Origin: Sorex araneus
Lineage: Eukaryota; Chordata; Mammalia; Eulipotyphla; Soricidae
Reading direction: 5' to 3'
DNA: 64,000 nucleotides
Assembly: GCF_027595985.1 (NCBI RefSeq)
Contig: NC_073305.1
Location: forward strand, 84,265,626 to 84,329,625
Shown: piece by piece, positions 46,340-57,709 of the stretch
How positions within the stretch are numbered: the stretch's first letter is position 1
Layout: every line of letters begins with the position of its first letter
Translations under genes and position numbers: made by a program
Notes under the pieces: generated by a model
The model's database searches: none
Seen by the model: the letters and a program-made list of their open reading frames with translations, nothing else
What the model was told of the DNA's origin: nothing

Positions 46340-47140
46340 TGCCGAGGGGCATGTGCACTCTCGGGCTCTCCTGGTGGCTCTGTCTCACCGCTCGCGTTCA
46401 GTGCTCTGGAACTGCTGTGTATGGCTGTTGGTCAAGGGCCGGCGACGGAAGGAATGAGGACCAAGCTGGTTGCTGATTAGTTACCGTTTACTCAATCTTC
46501 CATCTTTCTCATCTCCCGCACTCCCAGCTCTGTCCTCTCTCTCGATCAACTGCAGCCTTCTCGGCTTCTCTAGTCTCTCCTCCTACCCTCTCCCACCTTG
46601 CTCTCTAGGCTACACCCAGCCAGGTAGCAAAATCAACATAAGAAAGCCCTTCCTGAGGGCAGGGCATTCCAAAGCCCTTCCTGATTCTTATGGTTTTTTC
46701 CTTTCCTTAGTCCAAGCACTTATTAACATCTTAATACTAGTTATTTTTGTATGGACATAGCAAGAGATACATTGAGGCTTGCAAGGCAGCTCTTCTGGCA
46801 ACATCTTGCCACAGACTCAGACCACCGTGCTCAGGCCAGATTAATCATTCCTCACCCTAGCAGGGTCCAAATCTAGTTATCACTGTTTGGATCATGACAA
46901 CATTTGTCCATGATCAAGCTCTTAACTTATAGTTAAGAATGAGGCACTTTGGCCAGGCCCATCTTGATGCCAGAGTAGCACATAACTTACCACTTGCCCT
47001 GGGTCCTTCTCGTCCCACTTCGGGACCCTGCTTTGGGGATAGGAAGTAAGGGCAGCTGAGGCTTAGGTCAAGAGAACAGATGCCCTGGAGGAAAATATCA
47101 TGTAGAGTCAAATGACTCCCAGGTTGCAAAAGCATAACAT
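46340..47140 (-). mobile_element. Probable LTR-type element
   Basis: The minus strand reads GAGTAAACGGTAACTAATCAG, then CCTTCCGTCGCCGGCC. That arrangement parallels the polyadenylation and U5 region of the LTR at 42267-43013 (AATAAACTGCAAG... CCTTCCTTCGCCTGCC). A GC-rich end lies at 46345-46450. I could not find flanking duplications, so the limits are approximate. Confidence 0.5.
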
Positions 47141-47582
47141 TTGCTAAGTCTTCCTGTGTCCATACAAAAAGGACATTGCTCTAAATAAACTATGCAAAGG
47201 ACTCAAAGAGAAGAGAAAAACAATATTTACAAGTCAACAGAACACTAAGAAAGAAGCTACAAATAAACACAGAGGAATGGGAGCACTGTAACAGGAGCAA
47301 CCCAATAAACCTAAACTACCTGAGGCTATGTAATCCTACAATTCATGATGTATTATGTTTATAATATGCAGCTATAATACGATGTAATTTTGCTTAGTCT
47401 CTTTTTAGAGTCTAGTGCTTTCTTGTTTTAATTCATTGTTTTAAAACATATCTCACTGCTTTCAATAATACCTCAAAATTTCTCACTTTAAAATAGTACC
47501 TCAATTTTGCCTGGCTTAGAAGGCAGAATGAGACAATCTTTTTGCCTAATTACCTGATATAATCACACTTAAAAATTTTCCT

Positions 47583-47697
47583 ACTATCCCATATGGTCCC
47601 CTGAGCACTGCCAACAGTGATTCCTGAATGCAGAGTCAGGAGTAATCTCTGAGCACCTCTAGGTGTGGCCCCCAAACAAACAAAAATATTTTTTAAA
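47583..47697 (+). repeat. 5'-truncated poly(A)-family SINE
   Basis: Starts at CCCATATGGTCCCCTGAGC and ends CCCCCAAACAAACAAAAAT; head missing. Confidence 0.75.
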
Positions 47698-47699
47698 AA

Positions 47700-49369
47700 G
47701 TTTTGCTTGTTCTGTTTCTACTATTCTGGACATGTTACTTTTTCTCAAATATGCCAATTTTATTCTTTCTGCAACAAATTTATATACACCACTTTTTGCC
47801 TGAAAGTTTCTTAATCAAATGATATTATTTATTGGTTTTTTCTCACTTTTCTTGTGTTATTGATCCAATTTCATCATGTTAGAGAGACTCTGCTTGATTA
47901 TCCTATTTAAATGATATTTAAATGATGGCCTCTCACCCAGCTTATTGATTGTATCTAGACTTTGATCTATTTTATTTCTATCTCTGACACTTCTCATGTT
48001 ATGTCAAGTGTTTACAATATGTTGTTTAATTTTACTCTTCCATTAAAGTGTACACTCTATGGAATTTGGAATTTGGTCACTATTTCAAAGTGCCAAATTT
48101 ATTACTTGAGAAATAACTTTTTAATAAATACTTATTGAATTTATAAATATATTACTATGCTTTGTGATGCTTATTATGAAAGGAAGTAGAAGGAAGTTAT
48201 GAGAGAGGACAAAGGGAACTTATTTATTAACTGAAAAGAATTTCTTGGGTGAAGTACTATTAATGTGAAGAAGACAGTCTAATAAATAATGAGGAATGAC
48301 TCTCCTACACAAAGTTAAATATCAAACATAAGTGCTTTGACAATGAATGCTATGACAAATCATGAGGGCTTGGGAGAATTTCAAAAGATCATTTTACTTG
48401 GGAATAAGGAATAAGAAGATAGAATGAAATCAGATTAAAAATTAAAGTGCAATGCAGATCACTATGCTTCTGGCATATAAATTTAAGAACATGAGAATTT
48501 ATTAAATTTTATACTTGAAAAGTTTATATAGAAGCCTTAAAAGTAGACTAAGAATTTCACATAATCATTCCTAAAGTGAGTATTGCTGTACTTTGCCTTC
48601 CTGGGGGTATTGTAATAATCCAGGATTGGTAAAAGCCTCCACTGAGAGATTTGTATTTATGTGCTTTTATAAAGGTAGATTTCCAGGGGAGCATTGTATG
48701 ATATTCCTACTGAATGTGGAGGTGGGAGCCACCCCAGGGAGTTTGGGAACCTCTTTAAGAAACGTATTACAAAAGCCAGCACTTGGGATCTGTATTGATT
48801 ACCTTGGACTTCTCTCTCCCTTTACCTTTGCTTCATAACTTCGCATATTCTTAAAATTACTGGTGAATCCTGATAATGGATCTTAGGAACAAATACAAAC
48901 ATTAGTATTATCTGAACAAATACAAACATTAGTGTTCCTTAAAAAAACCAAATATTTTATAAGAGAATAGAAGAATTGAAACCTAGGTAGGGAGAGTCAG
49001 AAAAACCAGATAATCTGAAAAAAAGGTATAAAGCTTCTTGGAGCTGACAAATAAAGCCAACAATTTTTATTTTAGTTTTTTTATGCACTTCTTATTTTGG
49101 GACTACATTTTTTTGGGGGGGGACTCTGAGTCAGGCTGTTTTCACTCGTGGTGCCCCAGAGGGGGCGGGTGAGAACCCTCCCCGCCCCAAGGGACTGTGT
49201 CCCCACAGCCTACCTCCACTACCCAACCACCACCTTCCAGACACATTATAAGACACTTCCTATCCATTTTCCATAATTACCACACAGTATGCAACAAATC
49301 ATAAAGAATTATATATAGAGAGATATATATGTCTCTATGTGTATAGACATATATATCTATATATACGTA
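47700..49369. other. Non-coding stretch
   Basis: Mostly AT-rich; 49105-49250 is a short GC-rich patch (GGTGCCCCAGAGGGGGCGGG) of unknown origin. AACAAATACAAACATTAGT is repeated at 48889 and 48916. Confidence 0.5.
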
Positions 49370-49395
<26 letters not shown>

Positions 49396-49415
<20 letters not shown>

Positions 49416-49695
49416 CCTCTCGGAGAGTCCAGCAAGCTACCACGAGTATCCCACCCTCACGGGCAGAATCTGGCAAGCTACCCATGGCGTATTCAAGATG
49501 CCAAAAATAGTAACCTATTGTTACTATTTCAAGATCATTCCCCTGACCTTGAAAGAGCCTCCAATCATTGGGAAAGATGAGTAAGGAGAGGCTGCTAAAA
49601 TCTCAGGACTGTGAGGAATAGAGATGTTACTAGTGCCTGCTCAAGTAAATCGACGAACAACGGGGTGACAGTGATGATGACAGTGATGATGACAG
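49396..49695 (+). repeat. Long-form RTE-tailed SINE after a (TA)n tract
   Basis: CTCTCGGAGAGTCCAGCAAGC, CAAGATGCCAAAAATAGTAAC, an extra segment (49505-49610) with CCCCTGACCTTGAAAGAG and GCTGCTAAAATCTCAGGACT, then the RTE-like tail and (GATGACAGT)n. The tRNA head is replaced by the (TA)n tract at 49370-49409. Confidence 0.75.
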
Positions 49696-49975
49696 TGATT
49701 TTTATTTTTATTTTTCTGTATTCAGAGAACGTTTAAAATAGTGTAGAAATTTTTTATATACTTTTCACCCAGCTTTTCCATTCCCTGATTTTTCTCGTAA
49801 TTCTGGCACATTTTTGAAGGTGAAGAAATCAGTAATACTATTGAAAAGACTTCAGATGCTCTTCAGATTCCACCTATCTTTGCAACAATGACTCCTTTTT
49901 CTTCTGTTTTAAGATCCTATCTAGAATACCGCATTGCACTTTCTTCTCATACTTTCTTAGTCACTTTTGGTCTCC

Positions 49976-50275
49976 TGTGGAGAGCCTCCACGGGACCGTG
50001 CTTCGTGGACACCTGTTTCTTGTTAATTACACCGTGCTTCGTAGATAACACCTGATAAGGAATCAGGATGACTTGTCACGCCAGGAGCTGTAACTAGTTT
50101 ATCAGTTGCAGACACTTGGGCTTAAGCAGACAGCGAGGGGTAGATAAGGAGGGAAGCTGCCTAGCTAGGGGGTTCCTCCTCGTTGTCCCTCGTTCTTCTT
50201 CTTTCCCGTTTTGCATGAGAAGGTCTCTGAATAAATTGTTGCCAGAAGAATCTCCGGGTTGCGTGATTTCTTACA
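49976..50275 (+). mobile_element. Solo LTR of an endogenous retrovirus
   Basis: 300 bp starting TGTGGAGAGCC and ending TTCTTACA, flanked by exact 6-bp target duplications GTCTCC (49970-49975 and 50276-50281). An AATAAA at 50230-50235 marks the polyadenylation site. Six-base duplications suggest a class II (ERVK-like) origin. No internal viral genes adjoin it. Confidence 0.85.
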
Positions 50276-50321
50276 GTCTCCAAGGCATTCTTCGATTTTC
50301 AATATTGCTCATGATATTGAT

Positions 50322-50517
50322 AGCTTTTTTAGGGGGTTGGGTGGGGGTGGGGGAGTTGTTGAAGTAACACTCAGCTGTACTCGGGGTTTACTTCTGATTT
50401 TGTGCTCAGGGATCACTTCTGGCGGGGCTTGGGGGTGGGTATCGTGTAAGTAGGTGGAATTTGGGTCGCTCTAGTATAAGGCAAGTGCCTGACCTTCTCT
50501 ACTATCTCTCTGGCCCC
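50322..50517 (-). repeat. Old SINE next to a solo LTR
   Basis: ACACTCAGCTGTACTCGGGG ... ACTATCTCTCTGGCCCC. Confidence 0.65.
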
Positions 50518-50965
50518 AACACTGATAGTTTTGAAGGGCATGATCAGAGAGTTTGCAGAACATCCCTTAACTCAGGGATAGTTTACAGAATATGCCTCCT
50601 GTCTTATGATGAGACTTAGGTTACCTACAGAAAGAATTTCTCAGGGCAAAATCTCTTCTAGTCTTAGGAACAGGGTTCATTAAACCACATGGCAAATGAT
50701 AGCAACTTTAGTCACTTGGTTAAGGTGGCATTTTCCAGCCTTCACTTTGAATTAGCTGGTGTTTCCCTGCTATACTTTACTTTGGGAAGTGAGTTAATAA
50801 CTTAGTCCAGAATCAAATAGGAGGGGAGTAAGTTGTTACTTCTGAAGGGAAGAATATGTGTGTGTGAGTGTGTATAATATATATATATGTACTATTATAT
50901 ATATACACATATATATACTTGTAAATGTCAAATATATATACATATGTATTATTAGTTATTTTTTA

Positions 50966-51216
50966 TTGGACTGGAGCGATAGTCCAGCGGGCAGGGCATT
51001 TGCCTTGCACGAGACCGACCTGGGTTCAATTCCTCCGTCCCTCTTGGAAAGCTCGGCAAGCTACGGAGAGTATCCCGCTCGCACAGCAGAGCCTGGCAAG
51101 CTACCCATGACGTATTTAATATGCCAAAAACAGTAACAACAAGTCTCATAATTCAGATGGTACTGGTGCCTGCTTGAGTAAATCTACAAACAACGTAATG
51201 ACAGTGCTACAGTGCT
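50966..51216 (+). repeat. SINE, RTE-tailed family
   Basis: GGACTGGAGCGATAGTCCAGC, B box GGTTCAATTCC, GGCAAGCTACGGAGAGTATC, ending GACAGTGCTACAGTGC. Confidence 0.9.
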
Positions 51217-51234
51217 TTTATTTTTTAATTGACA

Positions 51235-51712
51235 GGGGCAAGTAAAAGAGATGGGCAGGTGATAACAGGACCAAGGGGCAGGGAGGGGCCTCAGGCACAA
51301 TGGTGGTTGAAGAGGTTTGGTCTATCTATAGCTCTGAATCACAGAACTAACAAAACTGAAAGTCTAAGATTTCAACTATGACAACCAAACTTCAAAGTGT
51401 ACCTATCAGGGCGGCAGGCTGGTGGTTCAGATAGTGGTGTAGGACTGGTTTTGGAAAATTGTATGTCTGAAACTCAATTACTGTATTTATTTTGGTTTTA
51501 TTTGAGGGGGAGGGATTTGCCACACTTGGCAGTGTGAAGGGCTTACCCCTGGCTCTGTGCTTAAGGCTCACTCCTGGTGGGGCTCTTGGGGACCATATGG
51601 GATGCTAGGGACCAAACCTGGATTTGCTGAGTTCAAAGCAAGTACCCTACCTACATTACTATCACTCTGGCTCCTCAACAACTGAATAACTTTGTACATC
51701 GAATGCTGCAAT
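51235..51712 (+). mobile_element. L1 3' end split by an old SINE
   Basis: 51235-51486 (GGAAAATTGTATGTCTGAAA) continues at 51676-51712 (CTGAATAACTTTGTACATCG). The intervening 51487-51675 is an antisense SINE. Confidence 0.55.
51487..51675 (-). repeat. Old SINE within an L1 3' end
   Basis: TTGCCACACTTGGCAGTGTG ... ACTATCACTCTGGCTCC. A further remnant lies at 51735-51830. Confidence 0.65.
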
Positions 51713-52234
51713 ACAATTTTTAATTAATTAATTAAATTAATTATATCTTGTGCTAGGATCAAATCCAGGACCAGGGCCTCATATTAGGCAAGGGCTATGC
51801 TGCAGAGTCACAGTCCCAGACCTATTTTAACTTCTTTAAGGATGATTTGTTTAGATGAAGAGATAGTTAAAAAATGCAGCTATGAGGGGTTGGAGGAACT
51901 AGGAGGGGAAAAAATATCTAATTTATGTAGATAATTAAAATTTCTTACTGAGCTTCAAAATGCAGGCTTGGGTTAGGAAGAATAACTTCACCTTAATTGT
52001 AAGGATGGGCATTAAAAAGTGGAAAGAAGAGTAAAATTAGAGGAAAAATGAAAGATAAGTGATTTTTATCTGTGTGAACACTTTCTTGAAAGTCTTAACC
52101 ATAAAGTAGAGCTGGGAAAGAAGGCTGCAACCAGTAATCATATACCAGTGATACTTCACTTTTTCCTCTGGATGTTTTATTTTAGAAGTATGATTCTCAA
52201 TTTCAGTGATTGGTTCTTGTCAAAAGAATACAAC

Positions 52235-52381
52235 CTCCTTAGCTCTGGAGCTAAGAATAGCAGGTAGGGTGCTGGGTTTAAACTCCCACTCCCTATATGG
52301 TTCTCCGAGCTCGCCAGCACAGAACCAGGAATAAACCCTGAGAATTGTTGAGTGTGGCCCCCAAACAAACAAAAACAACAA
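52235..52381 (+). repeat. Old poly(A)-family SINE with target duplication
   Basis: Exact 14-bp duplication CAAAAGAATACAAC (52221-52234, 52382-52395) around a diverged SINE ending GTGTGGCCCCCAAACAAAC. Confidence 0.85.
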
Positions 52382-52642
52382 CAAAAGAATACAACTCTCA
52401 AAGTTCTCAATATAATTCAATTCATTAAACTTTAATCACCAAGTTTGTAATAAAATCCAAAGTAGTTAATTATAGATTATATATATTTTTTAACATTTTA
52501 ATGAAATATTTCTATAGATTAAAATGGATCCCAGATGGAAAAAGTTACTATGTAGAATCAAACATGATAATAATTTCCTTGCTAGTAAATCTCAAATATA
52601 AGTTATAAGATGATGTTTCTCTGTTAAGTCTGTACTGAAGAT

Positions 52643-52770
52643 TTAATAAATCTTGTCTTGGCACTTGCAGGAGGCCTGGCAACCGTCCTTGGTGATGTCA
52701 TGTGTACATCCCACTGTCTTCACCAAACTTTTACAGTTAGAATATTTATCAATATACTTGCAGCTGTTGG
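52643..52770 (-). CDS. CRISP3: CRISP3-like last coding exon (ICR domain) with stop codon
   Basis: 128 nt including TAA at 52645-52643, acceptor ATCCCAG. It encodes [34 protein letters not shown] and KCQDKIY; six cysteines. No second copy of this exon follows it, unlike in CRISP2. An ATTAAA (minus strand, 52436-52431) could serve polyadenylation. Confidence 0.95.
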
Positions 52771-55700
52771 CTGGGATAAAAAAAAAAGAAATCAGTCATT
52801 TCATTCTCATTTACCTGGCACAGCAATAAATATAAACAAATTCAATGTGATCAAACTAGTTGAGATCATTACACTTATAATGGCTATTTCTGAAGGGACA
52901 CATTATTTCTTTTAGTTAAACTCACCGATTTTCTATTACTTCTTTTAAAATTTGAGTTTCTTGAGATATTTCTAAATTACTTAACTATTTCAGAAAACAG
53001 AATAATATGTATTTAAATGAATTTCTCTAAAATGCAATATCCAAAATGACAATCATTGCAACCATGTGGCTGTTTAAATTTAAACTTATTAAAATAAAAG
53101 CAAATTAAAAATGCAGGGACTAAGTGATTTCAGTTACATTCCAAATGCTCTAAAGCTAATGTGCTTAGGGGTTACTTTTCAGAACACTATAAATAGTCAA
53201 CATTTCCATCATTGAAAAAAGTGATATTGCACACTTTTCCTAGACTCTAATATAATTAGTCTTACTTTCATGAATAAGATATCATACAGAAGACACTGAT
53301 GTGAATATGTAAATATATAAACAATTACTGTGACTATCGACCATTTCCATGTGAATATCTAACATTGGACATAAATCCAGCAAATTTTAAATTAAATTTA
53401 TTATTCTGGGTTGGAGTATGACTAACATTATTCAAGGGTCTGGAGCACATGTCTTGAATGTGCGAGGAACTTAGTGAGATTCTGAGAGCATATGGCCCTT
53501 GAGCACTACAGCTTATTTAGGGATGACCCCCAGTAGTGTGGGAGGGATGCTCCTGATTTTGTTAATGGTACTCTGGGGTCTTATGGTGATGCTCAGAGAA
53601 TCATTACATGCTTGGAATTGGACCTGGGCCTCCCACAAGCAAAGTATACTCTCAGCCCTTTGGACTATTTTTCTGGCCTTATCTGTGCTTTTTATTGCAA
53701 GTCATATCTAAATTCTAAAGAATATGAAGGGTTCACTTAAACATTCAATGAAAACATTGCCTAAGTTGGCTATGTTCAGATTTCCTAATTCTTAAAAAAA
53801 TTATAAGTCCTTTAAAATATATACATATTTTTGATATTAACAAATGAGTTCAAACTTACTGCATAGACCATTGTCACAGTCATTAGGGCAGGAAGCACAA
53901 GGTGGTCCACTGAGGTAAGGGACATGGAGTTTGCTCCGAAGATTACCCCTGGAATTTATAATAAAAAAGTAACACTTTTAATCATAATGTTTTTACACAA
54001 CCAAAAACTGTTGAAGTTATTCTAAGAATAGCATGTGTCACACACATTCTTTTTTTTTATTTGCTTTTTGGGTCACACCTGGCAATGCTCGGGGGTTACT
54101 CCTGGCTCTGCTCTCAGGAATTACTCTTGGCAGTACTCAGGGGACCGTATGGGATGCTGGGAATTGAACCTGGGTCAGCTGTATGCAAGGCAAAAGCCTT
54201 ACGTGTTGTACTATTGCTCCAGCCCCCATCATCACACACATTCTTGAATATTTTTATGCTATAAATGTTATATAACTGAAAGACTAATACTCCCCAACTG
54301 TACTTAAATAGCATTAAAAGTCAAAGAATAATTCACATATTCAATATTTTGTGGGTCATAATTTAAAGTCTAAAATTTTCAGAATGTATTTCAATATGGC
54401 AACGGTCTTCATTTTCTAAGAGACTCGGTCAAGTTGCTAAGGTGTCACACTCCTGATGCTGGCTCTGGGCAAACCATAACCCACTAAGAGTCTGGAGAAG
54501 TTCCTGAGAATGAAACAATTGTAGTATGGAAAATATTTTATGATTAATTAAAATATAATTTCAAATATAGAATGTATTCACTTCTATAATTTATACCAGA
54601 GAAAGTTAATTATAGGTAGATTTTTGACTTCTAGATGGAGGTAGTGATTTTCAATAGTGTTTGTGTTTGGAAGAGGCAAGTATGCCTAGGTAATATTTTT
54701 CATGTCTCAGGGGGTGTGTGTATGAGGTTTCTCTGTTTACCCAATCTAAGAATATCAGAAAAATAATTCTGTCAAGAATAATGTCCAGAAGATTATATTG
54801 GTTTTATAGAGAGACTGGCCTGTACCTCCTAGATCTTTTAGGTCATTGTTTTCTAATACACAAGTGGTTTTTTCCAAGTAGGCAAATTAATGCATTTGAA
54901 ACTCAGGCTTCTGGCACAGAATATAGCAGTATTTGTGAGCTCTTGAAAAATCGTGAAGTAGACTTAGAGGCATTCTGTAAATTTTCTCACCCCTGGCTTT
55001 ACCTTATTATTCACTCTTAACTGTCCCTTCAGATAACTGGTTCAGTGTCTTCTTTATCTGTATCATTGATTTTGAATGCGTTTTCCTAGTTCTTTTCTCC
55101 TGGACATACTAAAGACACCTTCACAATGTTTCTCTTGAGCCAGAGAGATAGTAAAATAGGTAAGATTCCTGCAAAATATCCCAATAAGTCTTTTCTCTGA
55201 AGATCTACTTCATTTGAGTTCTCAATGAGAACTCAAGTTCTCAAATATAGATCACAGAGAAAGCTTGATTTGTGAGGAAAATTCTCCCTCCAGTCACAAG
55301 GTGTTTCAAACATCAGGGATTGGTGCCTAAGCGATAGAACAGTGGGTAAGGTGCTTTTTCTTGCATGTATCTTACCCAGGTTTAATCACCAGCATCCCAT
55401 ATATGTCTCTTTGCACCACCAGGAGTGATCCCTGTGCACAGAGCCAGGAGTAAACTCTGAGTACAGCCTGGTGTGTCCCCAAAGGAAAAACAAAAATGTC
55501 ATATATTCGGGAGCAGAGGACCTTGACAATTTGGTGGTTGGCATGGGGCTGGAACATTGCATATCTGAATGTTATTAACAGTATAGTAGACCACAGTGCC
55601 TACACAAGAATTTGAAATTAAAAGGATGAGAAACGTTTGGACAGTGGGGCTGGGATTACTACACCTACAAGGCAAGTACTTCAAGAGGAAAGAGCCTCAC

Positions 55701-57674
55701 CTGTCTTACTATGTCTCAGGTCCAAGAAAAACACTGAATGTACCTTCCATATATTCATGGGATTTGTGTGTGTGTGTGTGTGTGTGTGTGTAAGTGTAAT
55801 TCAAACATACTCCTTAGGAAGGGGAGTGTTTCTTATTATAAATTAAGATTCAAATGGATAATTTCTATGTAGAGTACGTGCTTGCACATGTGATAAATTA
55901 TGAGGAAAAAATGCTTATAATATTTTCTATTCTGACAACTTGAAAGGTATTAAAGCTTGAAAAAACTTTGAAATATGAGATTTAATCATTTAATGGTGTT
56001 AAGAGGGTGTTTTTAGATAACCAGGAGCAGAAACATTTGAAGTAGAAAGGGCTGTAATTATTTAAAGGTCATTTCCCATTTGCTATCTCCCTTAGCCTAA
56101 CCTTAAAAACTCACTTTTCAGTGTAAGGTCAAAGTTCCCACCAACAATTCCAGATCTAGGGAACTACACCACATAAACCTATCAGAGTAACCTTAAGTTT
56201 TGGGAAAGGCAACGTAAAGGGAAAGCAAATTGTTTTAAATATGAGGTAAGGAAATAGAGTTTCAGAACACTGTATTTGATATTAAGAAGTGCTATTCTTT
56301 CTGAGTAGTTGGTCTGTTTTGGAAGATATTCAAAGACTTCCATAATTTACTAAATATCAATTAAATTTTTTTTTTCTTTGAGATTGCTCCAGGCAGTGCT
56401 CAGGATTATTCCTGATTTTGTTCTCAGGGATCACTCCTGTCAGGGACCAGGGAACCATATGTGGTATCAGGGATCAAATCCTGGTTACTGCATGCAAGGT
56501 GTCATAAAGTTTCTCTGTATTATATATGTAGTTCATAAATATAAGTTTATGTGGTTTATCTATTGCAATAAAAAATGATGAATTGCTAGTAAATTACTGA
56601 TAGAAAACTCCTAAGTGTATACTTACGCAGGACAGTACTGGCAAACGAAGTAATATTTTAGGATTGAATTTGGACAATAGGAAATTCCACATCCAACAAG
56701 TGAAGATGAGTACCAAACAACCTTCATATCCATAAGAGGAGAGATGAATATTCATTAACAAATGTGAAAATATTAAAAAAGTTAGAAAATGCACATATAA
56801 TAAAGAATGGTACTAATGTATTTTGTTTATGCTCATGGATGCACATAGTTTATTACTTAATCAATATATAGAAGTAATAGATGTCCATTTTAAACAATAA
56901 GTAAAAATTGATAAGTGATATATATTATTGTAAAAGTAAGTTTTAAAAATATTGCATTTCTATGTACATTATTTAGATTGTGAGAAAAATAGAGCATGTT
57001 TTTCTAGCAAGAGTGTATAGGATTTTGAGAATTAAAAACTCTTCTCCCACATTCAACATTGGAAACAGTTAAAATTTGGAGAACATTTTTTTCAATATAT
57101 TTATGGAAGATGGTTTAATTTGTTTCCTTACCTGGGTATAATGTCCAATAACTGCATGACTAGTCTTTGGCCCTTTACCATATATAAAATCTTTGGATTC
57201 ATCATACCAATCTTGGATTGCTTTTGACCAAGTAGCTGGGTAACTGGCCATAAAGAGATTCTCACCACAATTGCTTGTACCTAAAGGGGGAAAAGATCAT
57301 TAATGAGGAAAAGAATAAAATATTTGTTAATCTTGATCTCTATGTACCTATGTATCTGTATTTCTAGTTCTACCTCTATCAACTTTATACCTGTATTTCA
57401 GAGACCCTGTTTTTTAATGTTCTTATTTTCTAACCTTTAAAGAATTTTTAAAAGAAGTAATTTGCATTATATAATTATACAACTAGAGACATACACTGTT
57501 ATTATAAATTGATATCTACTATACTATATTTGTTCACACTAAGTGAATTCTTTGATAGCTATAAATCAAATAGAAGACTGATCATTTTAACACAAAAGAT
57601 CTAAAAAAAGGAAAATTTCAAGTAGTGAGTTGATTTTTCTTTATTATCAACTAACCATGACATCATCATCATCA

Positions 57675-57709
<35 letters not shown>

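Noticed and set aside
33346-52600. PGK2 or other intronless testis gene between the CRISP genes
   Set aside because: No long open frame exists here; the longest outside repeats is the unassigned 156-codon one at 38901-39371.
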